Source: Hyphomicrobiales bacterium
GTDB lineage: Bacteria; Pseudomonadota; Alphaproteobacteria; Rhizobiales; Xanthobacteraceae
Direction of reading: 5' to 3'
Assembly (NCBI GenBank): GCA_026400425.1
Contig: JAPLPC010000496.1
Coordinates: forward strand, 1-17,036
Length of the DNA stretch: 17,036 nucleotides
Positions 1 through 8,472 of this stretch are shown piece by piece; position 1 is the stretch's first letter, and each line of letters opens with the position of its first letter. Position numbers and translations under genes: made by a program. The notes under the pieces were generated by a model, which saw only the letters and a program-made list of their open reading frames with translations, ran no database searches and was not told the DNA's origin.

Positions 1-1
1 A

Positions 2-202
2 GCGCCGCTCATCCTCGGCTTCATTCTCGGCCCGTTGCTGGAAGAGAATATGCGCCGCTCTCTGCTTCTGTCACAAGGCGACGCCATGATTTTTCTGCAG
101 AGGCCAATTAGCGCCGCCTTCCTGCTGATAAGTGTGATCCTCTGTTCGTTACTGTTGCTCACGTCGGCGCGGAAACATCGTGCGGAGGCGTTCCAGGAGT
201 GA
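2..202 (+). CDS. tctA: TctA-family tripartite tricarboxylate transporter permease, C-terminal end (partial)
   Basis: The frame is open from the window edge to a TGA at 200-202 and gives the last 66 residues of a membrane protein. It starts APLILGFILGPLLEENMRRS, continues with a QGDAMIFLQRPIS stretch, then one hydrophobic helix (roughly residues 40-56) and a short basic tail. The GFILGPLLEENxRR block followed by RPIS is characteristic of the large permease of TctABC carriers, which move citrate-like carboxylates across the inner membrane with a periplasmic binding protein. The rest of the gene, and any tctB or tctC, lie outside the window. The sequence shows the motif and frame; the family is recognised from memory and the substrate is unknown. 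Confidence 0.85.
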   Translation, partial: APLILGFILGPLLEENMRRSLLLSQGDAMIFLQRPISAAFLLISVILCSLLLLTSARKHRAEAFQE

Positions 203-748
203 GTCCAAAACGGAATACTACCTGCCTTGCTTGAGGGGCGGGTGAGCACCAGATCTCACGGAGCCATGACGGCGACAGCTCCCAAATTAGGAAATAACGC
301 TACGGGTTACAATGTGAATAGGCTACGTTGCCCTCACTTCCACCCTATCGATATGAAAGCCTTCATGGTTGAATGGTCTACCCGGCCGGGACGCGCCGAC
401 TGGTGGAATAGGGGCGGGTATCGGAAAGCGGGTTCGCTATTCGGCCTTTCGTACCGGAGCCAAATTGCAAAGGGATATCGAACCACGGATTTCCTAACTC
501 AAAGATGCTCGACCTTGATATCGGATCTTGGTCGCTAATACAAGTTTCATTGCTGTCAACCTTATTTGCAGTACTGGCCGGTCTCTTGGTAAAGCTTGCG
601 CTGGTAAAAACTTGGCAGCATGAGGTGTCCGCACGCGTGTATGGGCAGCACTCGCGTGATCGAAGCGTTGACCGATTAATCGAACGTTTGTTAGAATGGC
701 GCTTGTTAGCACCGAGAACTATTCTCTCAACTGAGAAAGTTTCCACTT
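203..748. other. Spacer without a recognised gene
   Basis: About 545 bases separate the permease end from the hydrolase. Two overlapping plus-strand frames are open (227-538 and 505-756) but match nothing I recognise. The second could encode one hydrophobic helix near residues 13-32 followed by a charged tail, and it overlaps the hydrolase start by eight bases. Neither has a clear ribosome binding site or convincing codon bias. I treat the stretch as non-coding or remnant sequence. Confidence 0.4.
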
Positions 749-1633
749 TTGCCTGACACCGACACGACGATTTTGATCGGCCATCGTGGGCAAGCGATAG
801 CGGCTTCCATCAGAGGCGATAACGCGGGTCTTCCAGTTATTCTCGCGCACGGTGGTGGACAAACGCGCCGAGCCTGGAGAAATACTGCAGACCGTCTTGC
901 GAAGTGCGGTTTTTGCGCAGTCGCTATCGACATGCGCGGCCACGGGGAAAGCGCTTGGGCGGAGGATGGGGCGTATGATATCCGCGACTTTGCGAGCGAT
1001 CTAGTCGCTCTCGCGCAGGCATGTCGACAGAGGCCAGCTTTGATAGGAGCTTCTCTTGGCGGCTTAGCGGGAATAATTGCGGAAGGAAATATCCGCCCTC
1101 AGACCTTCTCCTCGCTCACTCTGGTAGATGTCACTCCTCAAATGGATCCTAAGGGAATCGCTCGCGTAGTGGGCTTTATGGCTGCTCACGCTCGCAACGG
1201 CTTCGCTTCACCAGAGGAGGCCGCCCACATTATTGCGGAATACATGCCTCATCGAAGAAAGCAGAGCGGGTCCACGGGCCTGCATCACTATCTTCGATTT
1301 CGAAGCGACGGAAGGTACTATTGGCACTGGGATCCCGCTTTCATCGAAGGCATTGTAAGCATTAAAGAGACACATCCCGAAAGCAATTCGCTTCGGCGAT
1401 CGATTTTCGACTCAGCAGCATCTAGCTTAAAGCTCCCGGTGCATTTGATCCGAGGTGATGCCAGCGACTTAGTTTCGCCGTCAGCAGTATCGCTTTTCAA
1501 GGCACTTGTTCCTCACGCAGAGATCAGCGACATTGCAGGTGCAACTCATATGGTTGTGGGTGACAAGAACGATATTTTTACGGATGCAATTCTCGAATTC
1601 CTGATTAGAACCTATCATGATGCTTCACCGTGA
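749..1633 (+). CDS. Alpha/beta-fold hydrolase
   Basis: A 294-residue single-domain hydrolase, probably cytosolic since no signal peptide is seen. The oxyanion-hole motif HGGG lies near residues 34-37. The strand MRGHGES follows near 61-67. The nucleophile elbow GASLGG is near 98-103 with the catalytic Ser in its centre. The acid is probably the Asp of RGDASDLVS (about 237-241), and the catalytic His lies in GATHMVVGD near 266. The triad is therefore complete and the length is normal for the family. The start is TTG at 749. An in-frame stop lies at 707-709 and only CTG 731 offers an alternative, so the N-terminus is tight but uncertain. No operon partner is adjacent. Substrate is unknown; esterase, lactonase or C-C hydrolase activity are all possible. 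Confidence 0.85.
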   Translation: MPDTDTTILIGHRGQAIAASIRGDNAGLPVILAHGGGQTRRAWRNTADRLAKCGFCAVAIDMRGHGESAWAEDGAYDIRDFASDLVALAQACRQRPALIGASLGGLAGIIAEGNIRPQTFSSLTLVDVTPQMDPKGIARVVGFMAAHARNGFASPEEAAHIIAEYMPHRRKQSGSTGLHHYLRFRSDGRYYWHWDPAFIEGIVSIKETHPESNSLRRSIFDSAASSLKLPVHLIRGDASDLVSPSAVSLFKALVPHAEISDIAGATHMVVGDKNDIFTDAILEFLIRTYHDASP

Positions 1634-2400
1634 GCGCAGAGCAAAATATCCTTCAGTGTGATTTGAAGAATCCTCCTAAGAAGTTGGAGGGACTATTTCA
1701 AGCATCATGCGAAAAGACTTCCCAGCCAGCTTTAACTCACGACTGATCAGTTGTATTTCTCTTGAGATTAAACTGAATCCGAGCCCGCAGTGCATTCTCT
1801 ATCGTTCTTGTCGGTCATCATTTGATGTACGCGACGTTCCTACCCATCACGCTGCGCGTATTCTGCAAAGTTTGATGCCAGACGTGCAGCAAAGATAGCG
1901 CACCGACAACGACTTCACTGTTCAGCTTTGCGTTAGTTTGCAGCGTAATCTCGCCGGAGAACGCTGCCGCCCTGGCCGAAATCCCTCACACGCCGCAAAA
2001 GCTATGGAGCCATTTTTACTTTGCGCTTCCGGGGCCGCTCCGTCGGCTCCGAGGCTTAGGCACGAGCGAAAAAAAGCCCCGGCGAACCGGGGCAAGTTGA
2101 CGGAGAGGATCAGGAGGACACCCTCCGCAGTAAAACTGCGAGTATCGAATGAAATTAAAAACGGCTTCAAGATAGGTCAAGATTGAAGACCTTTTCTAAA
2201 GCTCGCACCCTAATCGCACTATAATTTCTGCTACCACGAATTATCTCCCCTACTGTTCGAAAATAAGACCATCTTTCATATCTTCACTGCGGTTCTTCGC
2301 GAGCGAATAGAACTTACTCACGCATCGAAGCCGAATTTTTACAGTACTATGAATAGTGAGATACGCCGCGCGAGCCGGCGCAGTTCAGAGGCTACTTAGA
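1634..2400. other. Long spacer between hydrolase and acyl-CoA ligase
   Basis: About 770 bases with no gene I can support. Short frames at 1707-1898 (plus) and 1922-2186 (both strands) have no recognisable product. The 1922-2170 minus frame runs through a terminator hairpin, so it is unlikely to be real. The stretch contains the minus-strand terminator at 2069-2093, and AT-rich DNA from about 2130 to 2350. A short CCTCC/GGAGG inverted repeat near 1670-1690 follows the hydrolase but has no T tract. Confidence 0.5.
2069..2093 (-). terminator. Strong intrinsic terminator, minus strand
   Basis: A perfect 7-bp GC-only stem (GCCCCGG at 2076-2082, CCGGGGC at 2087-2093) encloses the 4-base loop cgaa. 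Seven A residues at 2069-2075 become a seven-U tail when transcribed on the minus strand. This is a textbook Rho-independent terminator. It lies more than 300 bases past the acyl-CoA ligase stop, so it may end that transcript or a separate short RNA. Confidence 0.85.
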
Positions 2401-3900
2401 TTATATCTTTGTATGGGCGTGCGTTGATGTGACAGAAGCTCTATCGATCTCGCCAGCGGAGTTCCTTGGAAGACTATCAATAAATGTAACGATTTTCGGA
2501 CGCTTGTAGCGCGCGATCAATTCGCCGGCAAATGCAACGATCTCCTCAGGTGTGGCTGCCATTGACGGGTGCAATACACAAATTGCTTTGACTGCCTCGC
2601 CCCATTGCGGATCGGGAACGCCGATAACTACAACATCGGAAATGGCTGGATGTTTGCGTATAACGCTCTCGACTTCGGCCGGATAAACATTTTCGCCGCC
2701 GGTCTTAATCAATTGCTTCTCCGGCATGCGACCGGCATAAAAGAGATAACCCTCAGCGTCGAAGTACCCTCGATCACCAGTGTGGTGCCAGCCGTTTCTG
2801 AGCGTGTAAGCCGTATCCGCATCGAGACCCCAATATCCCAAGAATACAGTTGGGCCGCAGACAACAATCTCACCCATCTCTCCTGTCCTCATTGGTATAT
2901 CTTCGTCGCCAACTATCGCCAAGCTTCGCCAAAACATTGGCCGGCCGACAGAGTTCGGACGATCTCGATATCTCGACAATGTCGCAAGACCTGACGTTTC
3001 AGACTGCCCAAACGTGACCCAAAATGCTGCGTTGGGGCACTCGCGTTCGAACCGCTCGATCGTTTCAGGCGAATCCAGTCCCGTGACGGCTCGGAGCGAC
3101 GATAGTTCTCCGGCGTTAGCCAGATCTAAGATGCTTGCCAACATCGGTGAGAACTCGGACATGATCGTGATTTTTTCAGCAACAATATCGCGCACAGCTT
3201 CCGCCGCATCGAACTTTTCCGAAATAATGCTGGCGCCGCCAGCCTGCTGAATCGCCAGCATTAAACCCAGACCAGCGACGTGAAACAACGGTAGCACTCC
3301 AAGGCTGACATCGTTCTCAGTTAAATGCCAAGTTTCGACGAGCGAACTATTTGCCGTCAATAAGTTCGTCTGCGACAATAACGCGCCACGGGGATGGCCG
3401 CCGACACTAGCAGTATGGATGATGAGGAAACCACCGTCGCCATCTGTCGCAGAAAGGGAAACGGACGTTTTGTTCACCGACAACTGCGCATAAGGTGCCA
3501 GGTTCGGGTTCTCTCGGCCAATAGCGAAATAATGCTTCACTGTTGGCAGCGACTTCTGCAAACCGAGGATCACATCATGGTAGTCGGTACCGGCGACGAC
3601 GACGACCGGCGCGCCGTCGGCGAGGATATAAGCAACTTCATCAAACTGTAGCCGGTAGTTGACCGGTAGAAGGATCGCTCCGAGCAGAGCGGTCGCTCCA
3701 ATCAATTCGACCATCTCGAGACAATTCTGCGAAAGAATTCCGACGCGATCACCCGGCTTCACTCCGCGACTGGCAAGACCGGCTGCCAGCCGCTCGACGC
3801 GGTCTAAATAATCCGCATGTGTAACGCGCCTGCCCTCCACAATAAAGGCATCACGATCAGGAAAATGTCGTGCGTTCCGACGATATACATCGAGGAGACG
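2401..3900 (-). pseudogene. AMP-dependent acyl-CoA synthetase/ligase, 5' end lost
   Basis: Adenylate-forming enzyme that would activate a carboxylate to acyl-AMP and then acyl-CoA. From GTG at 3838-3840 there are 479 codons. Family-like sequence continues upstream without a start (RLLDVYRRNARHFPDRDAF, to 3900) before an in-frame stop, so the natural N-terminus has been cut off at or next to the start codon. The phosphate-binding loop reads TASVGGHPRGA, a variant of TSGTTGxPKG. GQSETSGLA, HTGDRGY, and GGENVYPAEVE are recognisable core motifs. The C-terminal motif reads LPRNSAGEIDR, with Glu where most relatives have the catalytic Lys. Missing start and altered motifs suggest decay, although translation from the GTG could still give a nearly full-length protein. 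It stands head to head with a truncated binding-protein gene. Substrate unknown. Confidence 0.8.
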
Positions 3901-4697
3901 ATATCGAGTATATCAAACAAAAATCCGGCGGAAGCCTGAAGGGCGTGAAAATTGCGTATCTTTACGTAGACTACCCATTTGGTCAGGAGCCGATCGGCAT
4001 AGTCAAGACGCTCGCAGCCAAAGAAGGCTTCGATTTGCAGCTCTTCCCCTATCCACTGCCAGGCAATGATCAGGCCTCCGCTTGGACGCAAATGCGTCGG
4101 TTCGCGCCGGACTGGATCATCAGCTGGAGTCTGTCGAATATGCACGTGATAGCTTCGCGTGAGATGAAGCGTAATGGGATAGCGATTGACAAGTACATCG
4201 CCGTCAACTGGATGAACGAAGTCGCTATCAATAATATTGGCGCAGCTGCCGCCAAGGGTATCAAACGTGGCACAAACGTTGCTGGCGGTTCGAACCATCC
4301 GTTGATGCAGGAGATTATCAAAGAACTTTACGACAAGGGAAGAGGAAACGGCGATCGCAAAAATTTAGACGATGTCTATTATAATACAGGCATCGCAATC
4401 TGGTCGATTGCTGTCGAAGGTGCCCGCCTTGCCGTCAAAAAGAATGGATGGCCGCTGACTTCGGAGAAGATCAAAGGCGGTCTCGAGAGCATCAACGGCT
4501 ACGACGCCAACGGCGTGATCGCTCCCGTCACCGTGAGCGCGAAAGATCACGGTGGTGGCGGTAAGACACGTATCGAGATGTGGGACGGCAGCAAATGGGT
4601 GCCCCAAACGGAATGGATTGCCGCGTATACAGACGAGGTGTGGAATGTGGTCAAATCTCAATCTGCCGACTACGCAAAATCGGACGCCGTCAAGTAG
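3901..4697 (+). pseudogene. Branched-chain amino-acid-type ABC transporter substrate-binding protein, 5'-truncated
   Basis: The frame matches the C-terminal two thirds of a LivK-type periplasmic binding protein. Similarity begins at about YIKQKSGGSLKGVKIAYLYV (3909 on) and runs to a TAG at 4695-4697, about 263 residues. Typical family stretches include DYPFGQEP, GNDQASAWTQMRR, KGIKRGTNVAGG and KDHGGGGKTRIEMW. Relatives are around 400 residues, so the signal peptide and most of the first lobe are absent. The only upstream start is a TTG at 3870, which adds unrelated residues. Without a signal peptide the product could not reach the periplasm. Permease and ATPase genes are not in the window. 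The bidirectional terminator follows 35 bases later. Confidence 0.85.
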
Positions 4698-4724
4698 GCG
4701 GACTTAATTCTGGCGATTTGAGAT

Positions 4725-4764
4725 AAAAAAGGAGTGCAGCAATGAAGTTCCCTGCTGCACTTTT
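4725..4764. terminator. Bidirectional intrinsic terminator between convergent genes
   Basis: A perfect 9-bp stem pairs AGTGCAGCA (4733-4741) with TGCTGCACT (4753-4761) around an 11-base loop. A run of A at 4725-4730 precedes it and TTTT (4761-4764) follows. The hairpin can therefore stop plus-strand transcription from the binding-protein remnant. With a six-U tail it can also stop minus-strand transcription from the NUDIX gene, whose stop is about 120 bases away. Confidence 0.75.
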
Positions 4765-4885
4765 CATTCTCGCCATTTCATTGCATCCGCGCATCAGGGT
4801 AAACTCTTCTGGGCGCGCTCTTCGTAGAGAAGCGACTGCACTGTGTGAGTGAAAAATAACGCTGCAGTCTATCAGTATCATTCGC

Positions 4886-5704
4886 CTATAGCTTGACGAT
4901 GCGGCTATTCTTACCTGGCTCGCCAACAAACAAAAAATCTGCGGCGCCATATCCGGCGTCCATTGGAATTCGAAGTATCCTACCTTCCTCAGACTTTTGC
5001 ACTTCTGGTCTAACTGTTATGATTGTTTCGCGCTGAGTCGCTGCAAGTGCTTCTTCGACAGTCCGATGGCGACCAACTTTCTCAAGATTGAGTAGCGTAG
5101 GAAAGAGCACCGTTCGCTTGTGCGCTTCGGCATCAATACGTGCTTGATCCGGGGAGATCCATATGGAGTCAACAGCTTCATGTCCGTCATGCTGAAGAAC
5201 ATGATCGATCGGCGCTTGAGCAAGGAAAAAATAAGTATCGAAGCGCTTAGGCATGTGTGCGGGCGTGATCCAGTGAGCGAAATGCACAAGTCGATCAAAA
5301 GCAGCAATTAGCCCTTCTTGCTCAATCATATCTGCAAATCCGAGGGCACCGGCTTCGATCTGTTGGCGATATGCGATACCCAACGCCTCTGCACGCGTGC
5401 CATCCACCAACGCTCCCCCACGAGATTCGCGAGCGAAAAGAACGCCGCACTCTTCAAAAGCTTCGCGGGCAGCTGCAGCCTTAAGACCCAACATCTCATC
5501 GTTGAGGCTGTCAACGCCCTCGGCAAGACGATGCCACCTCGGATCAAAATCCAGCGGATTGACAGCGCCCCCTGGGAACACTAGGGCGCCCGAAGCAAAT
5601 TCTATCTCATGGTGTCTAACGACCATAAATAGCTCAATTCCATCAGTTCTATCGCGTGCGAGCATCAGTGTTGCAGCAGATCGCGGTTTTGCTTGTTCAG
5701 TCAT
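4886..5704 (-). CDS. NUDIX hydrolase family protein
   Basis: A 272-residue protein with a central NUDIX core. Early β-strands carry SAATLMLARD and HEIEFASGALVFPGGAVNP. The NUDIX helix reads GLKAAAAREAFEECGVLF, with the REAFEECG metal-binding core intact but Ala in place of the first Glu of the classical box; this resembles the NUDT19-like branch that acts on CoA-type diphosphates. Such enzymes cleave nucleoside-diphosphate-linked compounds; the true substrate is unknown. I chose ATG 5704 (MTEQAKPRSAATL) because AGGGG sits five bases upstream. The frame is open to 5812, but the extra residues look non-family. It is monocistronic, with the 4725-4764 hairpin downstream. Confidence 0.85.
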   Translation of the reverse strand: MTEQAKPRSAATLMLARDRTDGIELFMVVRHHEIEFASGALVFPGGAVNPLDFDPRWHRLAEGVDSLNDEMLGLKAAAAREAFEECGVLFARESRGGALVDGTRAEALGIAYRQQIEAGALGFADMIEQEGLIAAFDRLVHFAHWITPAHMPKRFDTYFFLAQAPIDHVLQHDGHEAVDSIWISPDQARIDAEAHKRTVLFPTLLNLEKVGRHRTVEEALAATQRETIITVRPEVQKSEEGRILRIPMDAGYGAADFLFVGEPGKNSRIVKL

Positions 5705-6595
5705 TCGGCCCCTCATGGATAACTTTAGAGAAAAACGGCAGAGTAAATGTCGCAGAGAATTGCTTTCACGTAACAAACAGGTATCTCGTTGAACTTGGCC
5801 ACATGCCTTCATATGCTTCAGGACAATTGTCGGAACTGGAGGCCGAAGTAAACTCGACGTTCGTTTTGATCAACGCTAGAAGCGCCATTACAGCATGCGG
5901 GACCGCGCCCTGTCACTTGAAATACCTTGCTTGACAGCTGCGGAGGAGCTTGTGCTCAATCTACGAGATGCGTTGCAGCATCGATAATCTCACACTCGAA
6001 CATCACTCAGTATCCCAAGCCTCAGGGCGGGACACCGTTATCGAAAAAGAGGTTCGAGAGATTTTATGCGTGGAGTAGATAATACCTTTTGGCACTCACA
6101 CATTCCTCCTCGATATTTTCAAGCATCACTAGGCCACCGAAAACCCTCGGGACTAACTACAACGGTAGCTGCACCGTATCACGTGGCTGCTGGCAGATCT
6201 CGAGCGCATCGCGTGTTCTCTTGAATCCGATGCCCCACAATTATAAAATTCGCAAACTGATGAGTGCGGACCTGCCCTTTTTGGAGCCGGATGAACCTCG
6301 TAAGGGCGAAGGGTTAAAATCGATTTTTGCTTTCGCTTTGCGACTTGCACCGCGTCGGGCGGGTGCGACGCGAAGCCCACGGTGCCCAGCCATTTCGAAG
6401 CGATCATCAGACGACCGACCCCGCGGGTGACCTTCGTTCAACCCGCGTATGAATGTGTCCGTCGAACAGGCCCCTAGTTAAGAAGCTTCAGAGGAAGCTA
6501 CTTTGTTCCGCCTTAGTCGGCAGCAGCTTTTGAGTTTGCGATCGACCTCGAGTTTGAAGAAGTAGCGCCATATCGCGCGATGATCGAAGATCGAT
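5705..6595. other. Spacer between NUDIX and PilZ genes
   Basis: About 890 bases without a gene I can support. Open frames at 5656-5934 and 6089-6430 (plus) and 6153-6441 (minus) have no recognisable product and look like chance frames. The stretch contains an ACGGT/ACCGT dyad at 6162-6177, a 12-bp palindrome AAAATCGATTTT at 6316-6327, and a 6-bp hairpin AGCTTC/GAAGCT at about 6484-6499. The hairpin could weakly terminate the minus-strand PilZ transcript. The region is AT-richer than the efflux operon. Confidence 0.45.
6162..6181. promoter_or_regulatory. Operator-like dyad (ACGGT-N6-ACCGT)
   Basis: ACGGT (6162-6166) and ACCGT (6173-6177) form an inverted repeat. The right side CTGCACCGTATCA (6169-6181) differs by one base from the matching part of the perfect dyad at 7222-7244. 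It lies in a spacer with no obvious adjacent gene start. Binding by a TetR-type repressor is an inference from shape and similarity. Confidence 0.4.
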
Positions 6596-6841
6596 TCAAT
6601 AAGCAGCCACGAAAAGTAAGCCTAATAAGTCCGATCGCCGCCATACAACGCGGACCTTAACAACTCGCTCTTCCGAGAAGATGCGCAGGGTTACAATTTC
6701 TGGGATGCCGACCGGCGAAATGACCCTCACGGCTGCACCCGTTGTCGATAGATCTTTTAGAGTACAATCAATGCTTCCACCATTAAATTCAAGCGCAGCT
6801 CTCTTGCACATCCTCCGTCGCACGTGGTGTCGTCGTTCCAT
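6596..6841 (-). CDS. Stand-alone PilZ-domain protein (putative c-di-GMP receptor)
   Basis: An 81-residue protein consisting of essentially one PilZ domain. The N-terminus MERRHHVRRR holds the RxxxR half of the c-di-GMP site and DLSTTG near residues 31-36 is the DxSxxG half, so both binding motifs are complete. Later strands (VTLRIF, VVKVRVVWRR) fit the β-barrel. I chose ATG 6841 because AAGGAG lies seven bases upstream. The frame is open 16 codons further, but without comparable support. Such single-domain proteins bind cyclic di-GMP in the cytosol and change partner activity. No c-di-GMP enzyme is nearby, so the partner is unknown. Flanking spacers on both sides suggest its own transcript. 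Confidence 0.85.
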   Translation of the reverse strand: MERRHHVRRRMCKRAALEFNGGSIDCTLKDLSTTGAAVRVISPVGIPEIVTLRIFSEERVVKVRVVWRRSDLLGLLFVAAY

Positions 6842-7287
6842 TTCTTGCTCCTTCACAAGAATAGGTCGCACAGCCTCTTTGCGTTGCATTTAAGAAATGG
6901 ATTACGACGGCTTATATACCGACAACTGATACTGCCGAGGATTTGTCTTTCGTTGTTTCCAAGGACCGAATGCCTCAACCGAAGTTTTTGAGTTACTCTC
7001 CGATCGGTCAAGAGCCAACGCAGCGGGCGCAGTGCGTAGTACGCCTTTATCACGCGCCACGGAAAGCTGCCCCTCGGGCCATAAGCGATTGCTTCCCTTG
7101 GAATGCTAAGAGGGCAAATCAACCAGAAAAGGGTCACGAGGGGCTCGTCGCGGAATACTCCGCTGGGGCGGTAGCGAAGACGCCGGATGACGCGCCGACG
7201 AAGAAGGTCGTGAATGAAAAATGATACGGAACTGTACCGTATCAATTTCGTTAAGGCATTAACGCGTTGTCGGTATCGGAGAAACAT
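6842..7287. other. Spacer with a doubtful plus-strand frame (6943-7224)
   Basis: A plus-strand frame ends at 7224 (93 codons, unclear start; ATG 6970 is one option). Its last 30 or so codons show fairly GC-rich third positions and read AVAKTPDDAPTKKVVNEK at the end, so the tail of a real or degraded gene is possible. The antisense frame is also long (6853-7374 minus). I recognise neither. The perfect dyad at 7222-7244 overlaps the plus-frame stop codon. Confidence 0.3.
7222..7244. promoter_or_regulatory. Perfect inverted repeat, candidate TetR-type operator
   Basis: TGATACGG (7222-7229) is mirrored exactly by CCGTATCA (7237-7244) around a 7-base centre AACTGTA. It sits 44 bases upstream of the start codon of the Cys-rich secreted protein, a natural operator or promoter position. 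No T tract follows, so terminator function is unlikely. Length and GC-limited arms fit a dimeric helix-turn-helix regulator site. Related copies lie at 6162-6181, 15489-15503 and 16491-16502. Confidence 0.6.
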
Positions 7288-7548
7288 ATGTTGATGCGAA
7301 AATTTGCGGCCCTCACGCTCTTTATTGGCGCATGTGGCACATTGGCCCGGGCCCAACAAGGGACACCTGAACAACGCGTAGCTTGCGAATCCGATGCTAT
7401 TCGCTTTTGTTCGAGATATATTCCTAACGCAGATAGGATTGCGGTATGTTTGAAAGAAAACCGCGACAAGATTAGCGCGACCTGCAACTCCGCTCTGTTT
7501 GGCGAGCTAAATTCTGCAAAAAACCCCGGCGTATCCAGACAGAAGTGA
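7288..7548 (+). CDS. Small exported cysteine-rich protein
   Basis: An 86-residue protein with a Sec-type signal peptide: basic MLMRK, a hydrophobic stretch FAALTLFIGACGTLA and a probable cleavage after ARA. The mature part has a repeat-like spacing of four cysteines (ACESDAIRFCSRYI, IAVCLKENRDKISATC), the pattern of short Cys-rich-repeat proteins common in Bradyrhizobium relatives. It is probably periplasmic with two disulfides. Function is unknown. ATG 7288 is chosen because GGAG ends six bases upstream. Its stop overlaps a possible ATG at 7548 of the next frame, so the two genes may share a transcript. The perfect dyad at 7222-7244 lies directly upstream and is likely regulatory. Confidence 0.75.
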   Translation: MLMRKFAALTLFIGACGTLARAQQGTPEQRVACESDAIRFCSRYIPNADRIAVCLKENRDKISATCNSALFGELNSAKNPGVSRQK

Positions 7549-7625
7549 TGAAGGTCTGCGTAGAAACCATCTGCCATCTTACCGGTGTTTCATCACAAGC
7601 GCTGAAGTTCAGGCGAGAATGCATA

Positions 7626-8213
7626 ATGCGCTGTTCTCTGCGAGTGGGAACGGGAGTTATCTGCGGTTTGATCGTATATCTTTTTTGCTCTTGTTCAGCT
7701 GAAGCCTTTCGCAGTACAGACGCGGACACCTCACCATCAGGTAAAAACTACACAATTCTTGACGAGATGTCTGTTTACATCCGTTTCAAACCTTCGGCTA
7801 TGAAGTCGCTGCAAATTGTACGAAGCATATTGCCAGCCGCGAAGGTAGTTGATCTCAGCTTTGATGGTTCTACAAGCAGGCCACTATTTTGGATCAAACT
7901 TATACATAACGGTGAAATACGGTTAGGATTTGTAGACTGTATCGCCAACACTTTTACGGAGGCAACCGCGCCTGTCCCTGCAAGTTCGCTGAATAGAGAA
8001 GATCGACGAAGTGTCGATGATTTTCTTAATTTATCTTATGACTTTCAAGACGTCATCAGAGTTGCTGATAATGCTTCGTCGGCATCTGTCTTGAGCGTTG
8101 GATTGGCCCGCCTGAGCGATCGGCTCGTATATAGTGTGGTTCGAGTCGTGGCTGATAGGGACCTGACCCGCTTGACGATAGATGCCCTCGATCCAGAACT
8201 TTTCCAGCATTAG
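7626..8213 (+). CDS. Exported PepSY-like domain protein
   Basis: A 195-residue protein beginning MRCSLRVGTGVICGLIVYLF, which looks like a signal peptide with cleavage probably after AEA. The mature part has two similar alpha-beta segments resembling PepSY units: one about residues 55-105 (KSLQIVRSILPAAKVVDLSF, then a Phe-Trp-Ile-Lys strand) and one about 140-190 (DVIRVADNASSASVLSVGLA, then LVYSVVRVVADRDLTRLTID). PepSY domains often bind or inhibit periplasmic enzymes; here the role is unknown. The frame is open from GTG 7545/ATG 7548, overlapping the previous stop, but only ATG 7626 puts the signal peptide at the N-terminus; its ribosome site is weak. It is likely co-transcribed with the Cys-rich gene 77 bases upstream. 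Confidence 0.6.
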   Translation: MRCSLRVGTGVICGLIVYLFCSCSAEAFRSTDADTSPSGKNYTILDEMSVYIRFKPSAMKSLQIVRSILPAAKVVDLSFDGSTSRPLFWIKLIHNGEIRLGFVDCIANTFTEATAPVPASSLNREDRRSVDDFLNLSYDFQDVIRVADNASSASVLSVGLARLSDRLVYSVVRVVADRDLTRLTIDALDPELFQH

Positions 8214-8472
8214 ATATAAACTTCGATGGGATTGCGGTCAGGCCGGTCGGTGGACGCGCAACCGCAGCGGTCGAATCTTCGTGTAAGAGCGGGCATTCGC
8301 TTTGCAGTCGATCCTTTACCGTGGCGGAATGTCAGTACGAGATCCTTCGTGGCCGCTCTTTGTTAGGACGACAGACTCAGAACCGCGCAAATAGGATGAT
8401 CCAACCGAGTGCACTGACCTTGCGACCGGCCTGGGCTGGGCTAGAACTTACGGATCGTGATCGGACCACTCG

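Noticed and set aside
505..756. 83-codon plus-strand frame with a hydrophobic segment
   Set aside because: No recognisable family, no ribosome binding site, and it overlaps the start of the alpha/beta hydrolase; kept only as a note in the spacer entry.
1660..1690. CCTCC/GGAGG hairpin after the hydrolase as terminator
   Set aside because: Short stem, no T tract; support is too weak.
1922..2170. 82-codon minus-strand frame
   Set aside because: It reads straight through the intrinsic terminator hairpin and has no recognisable product.
3804..4298. Minus-strand 164-codon frame across the ligase/binding-protein junction
   Set aside because: Antisense to the binding-protein remnant and out of the ligase frame, so it is not a fusion protein.
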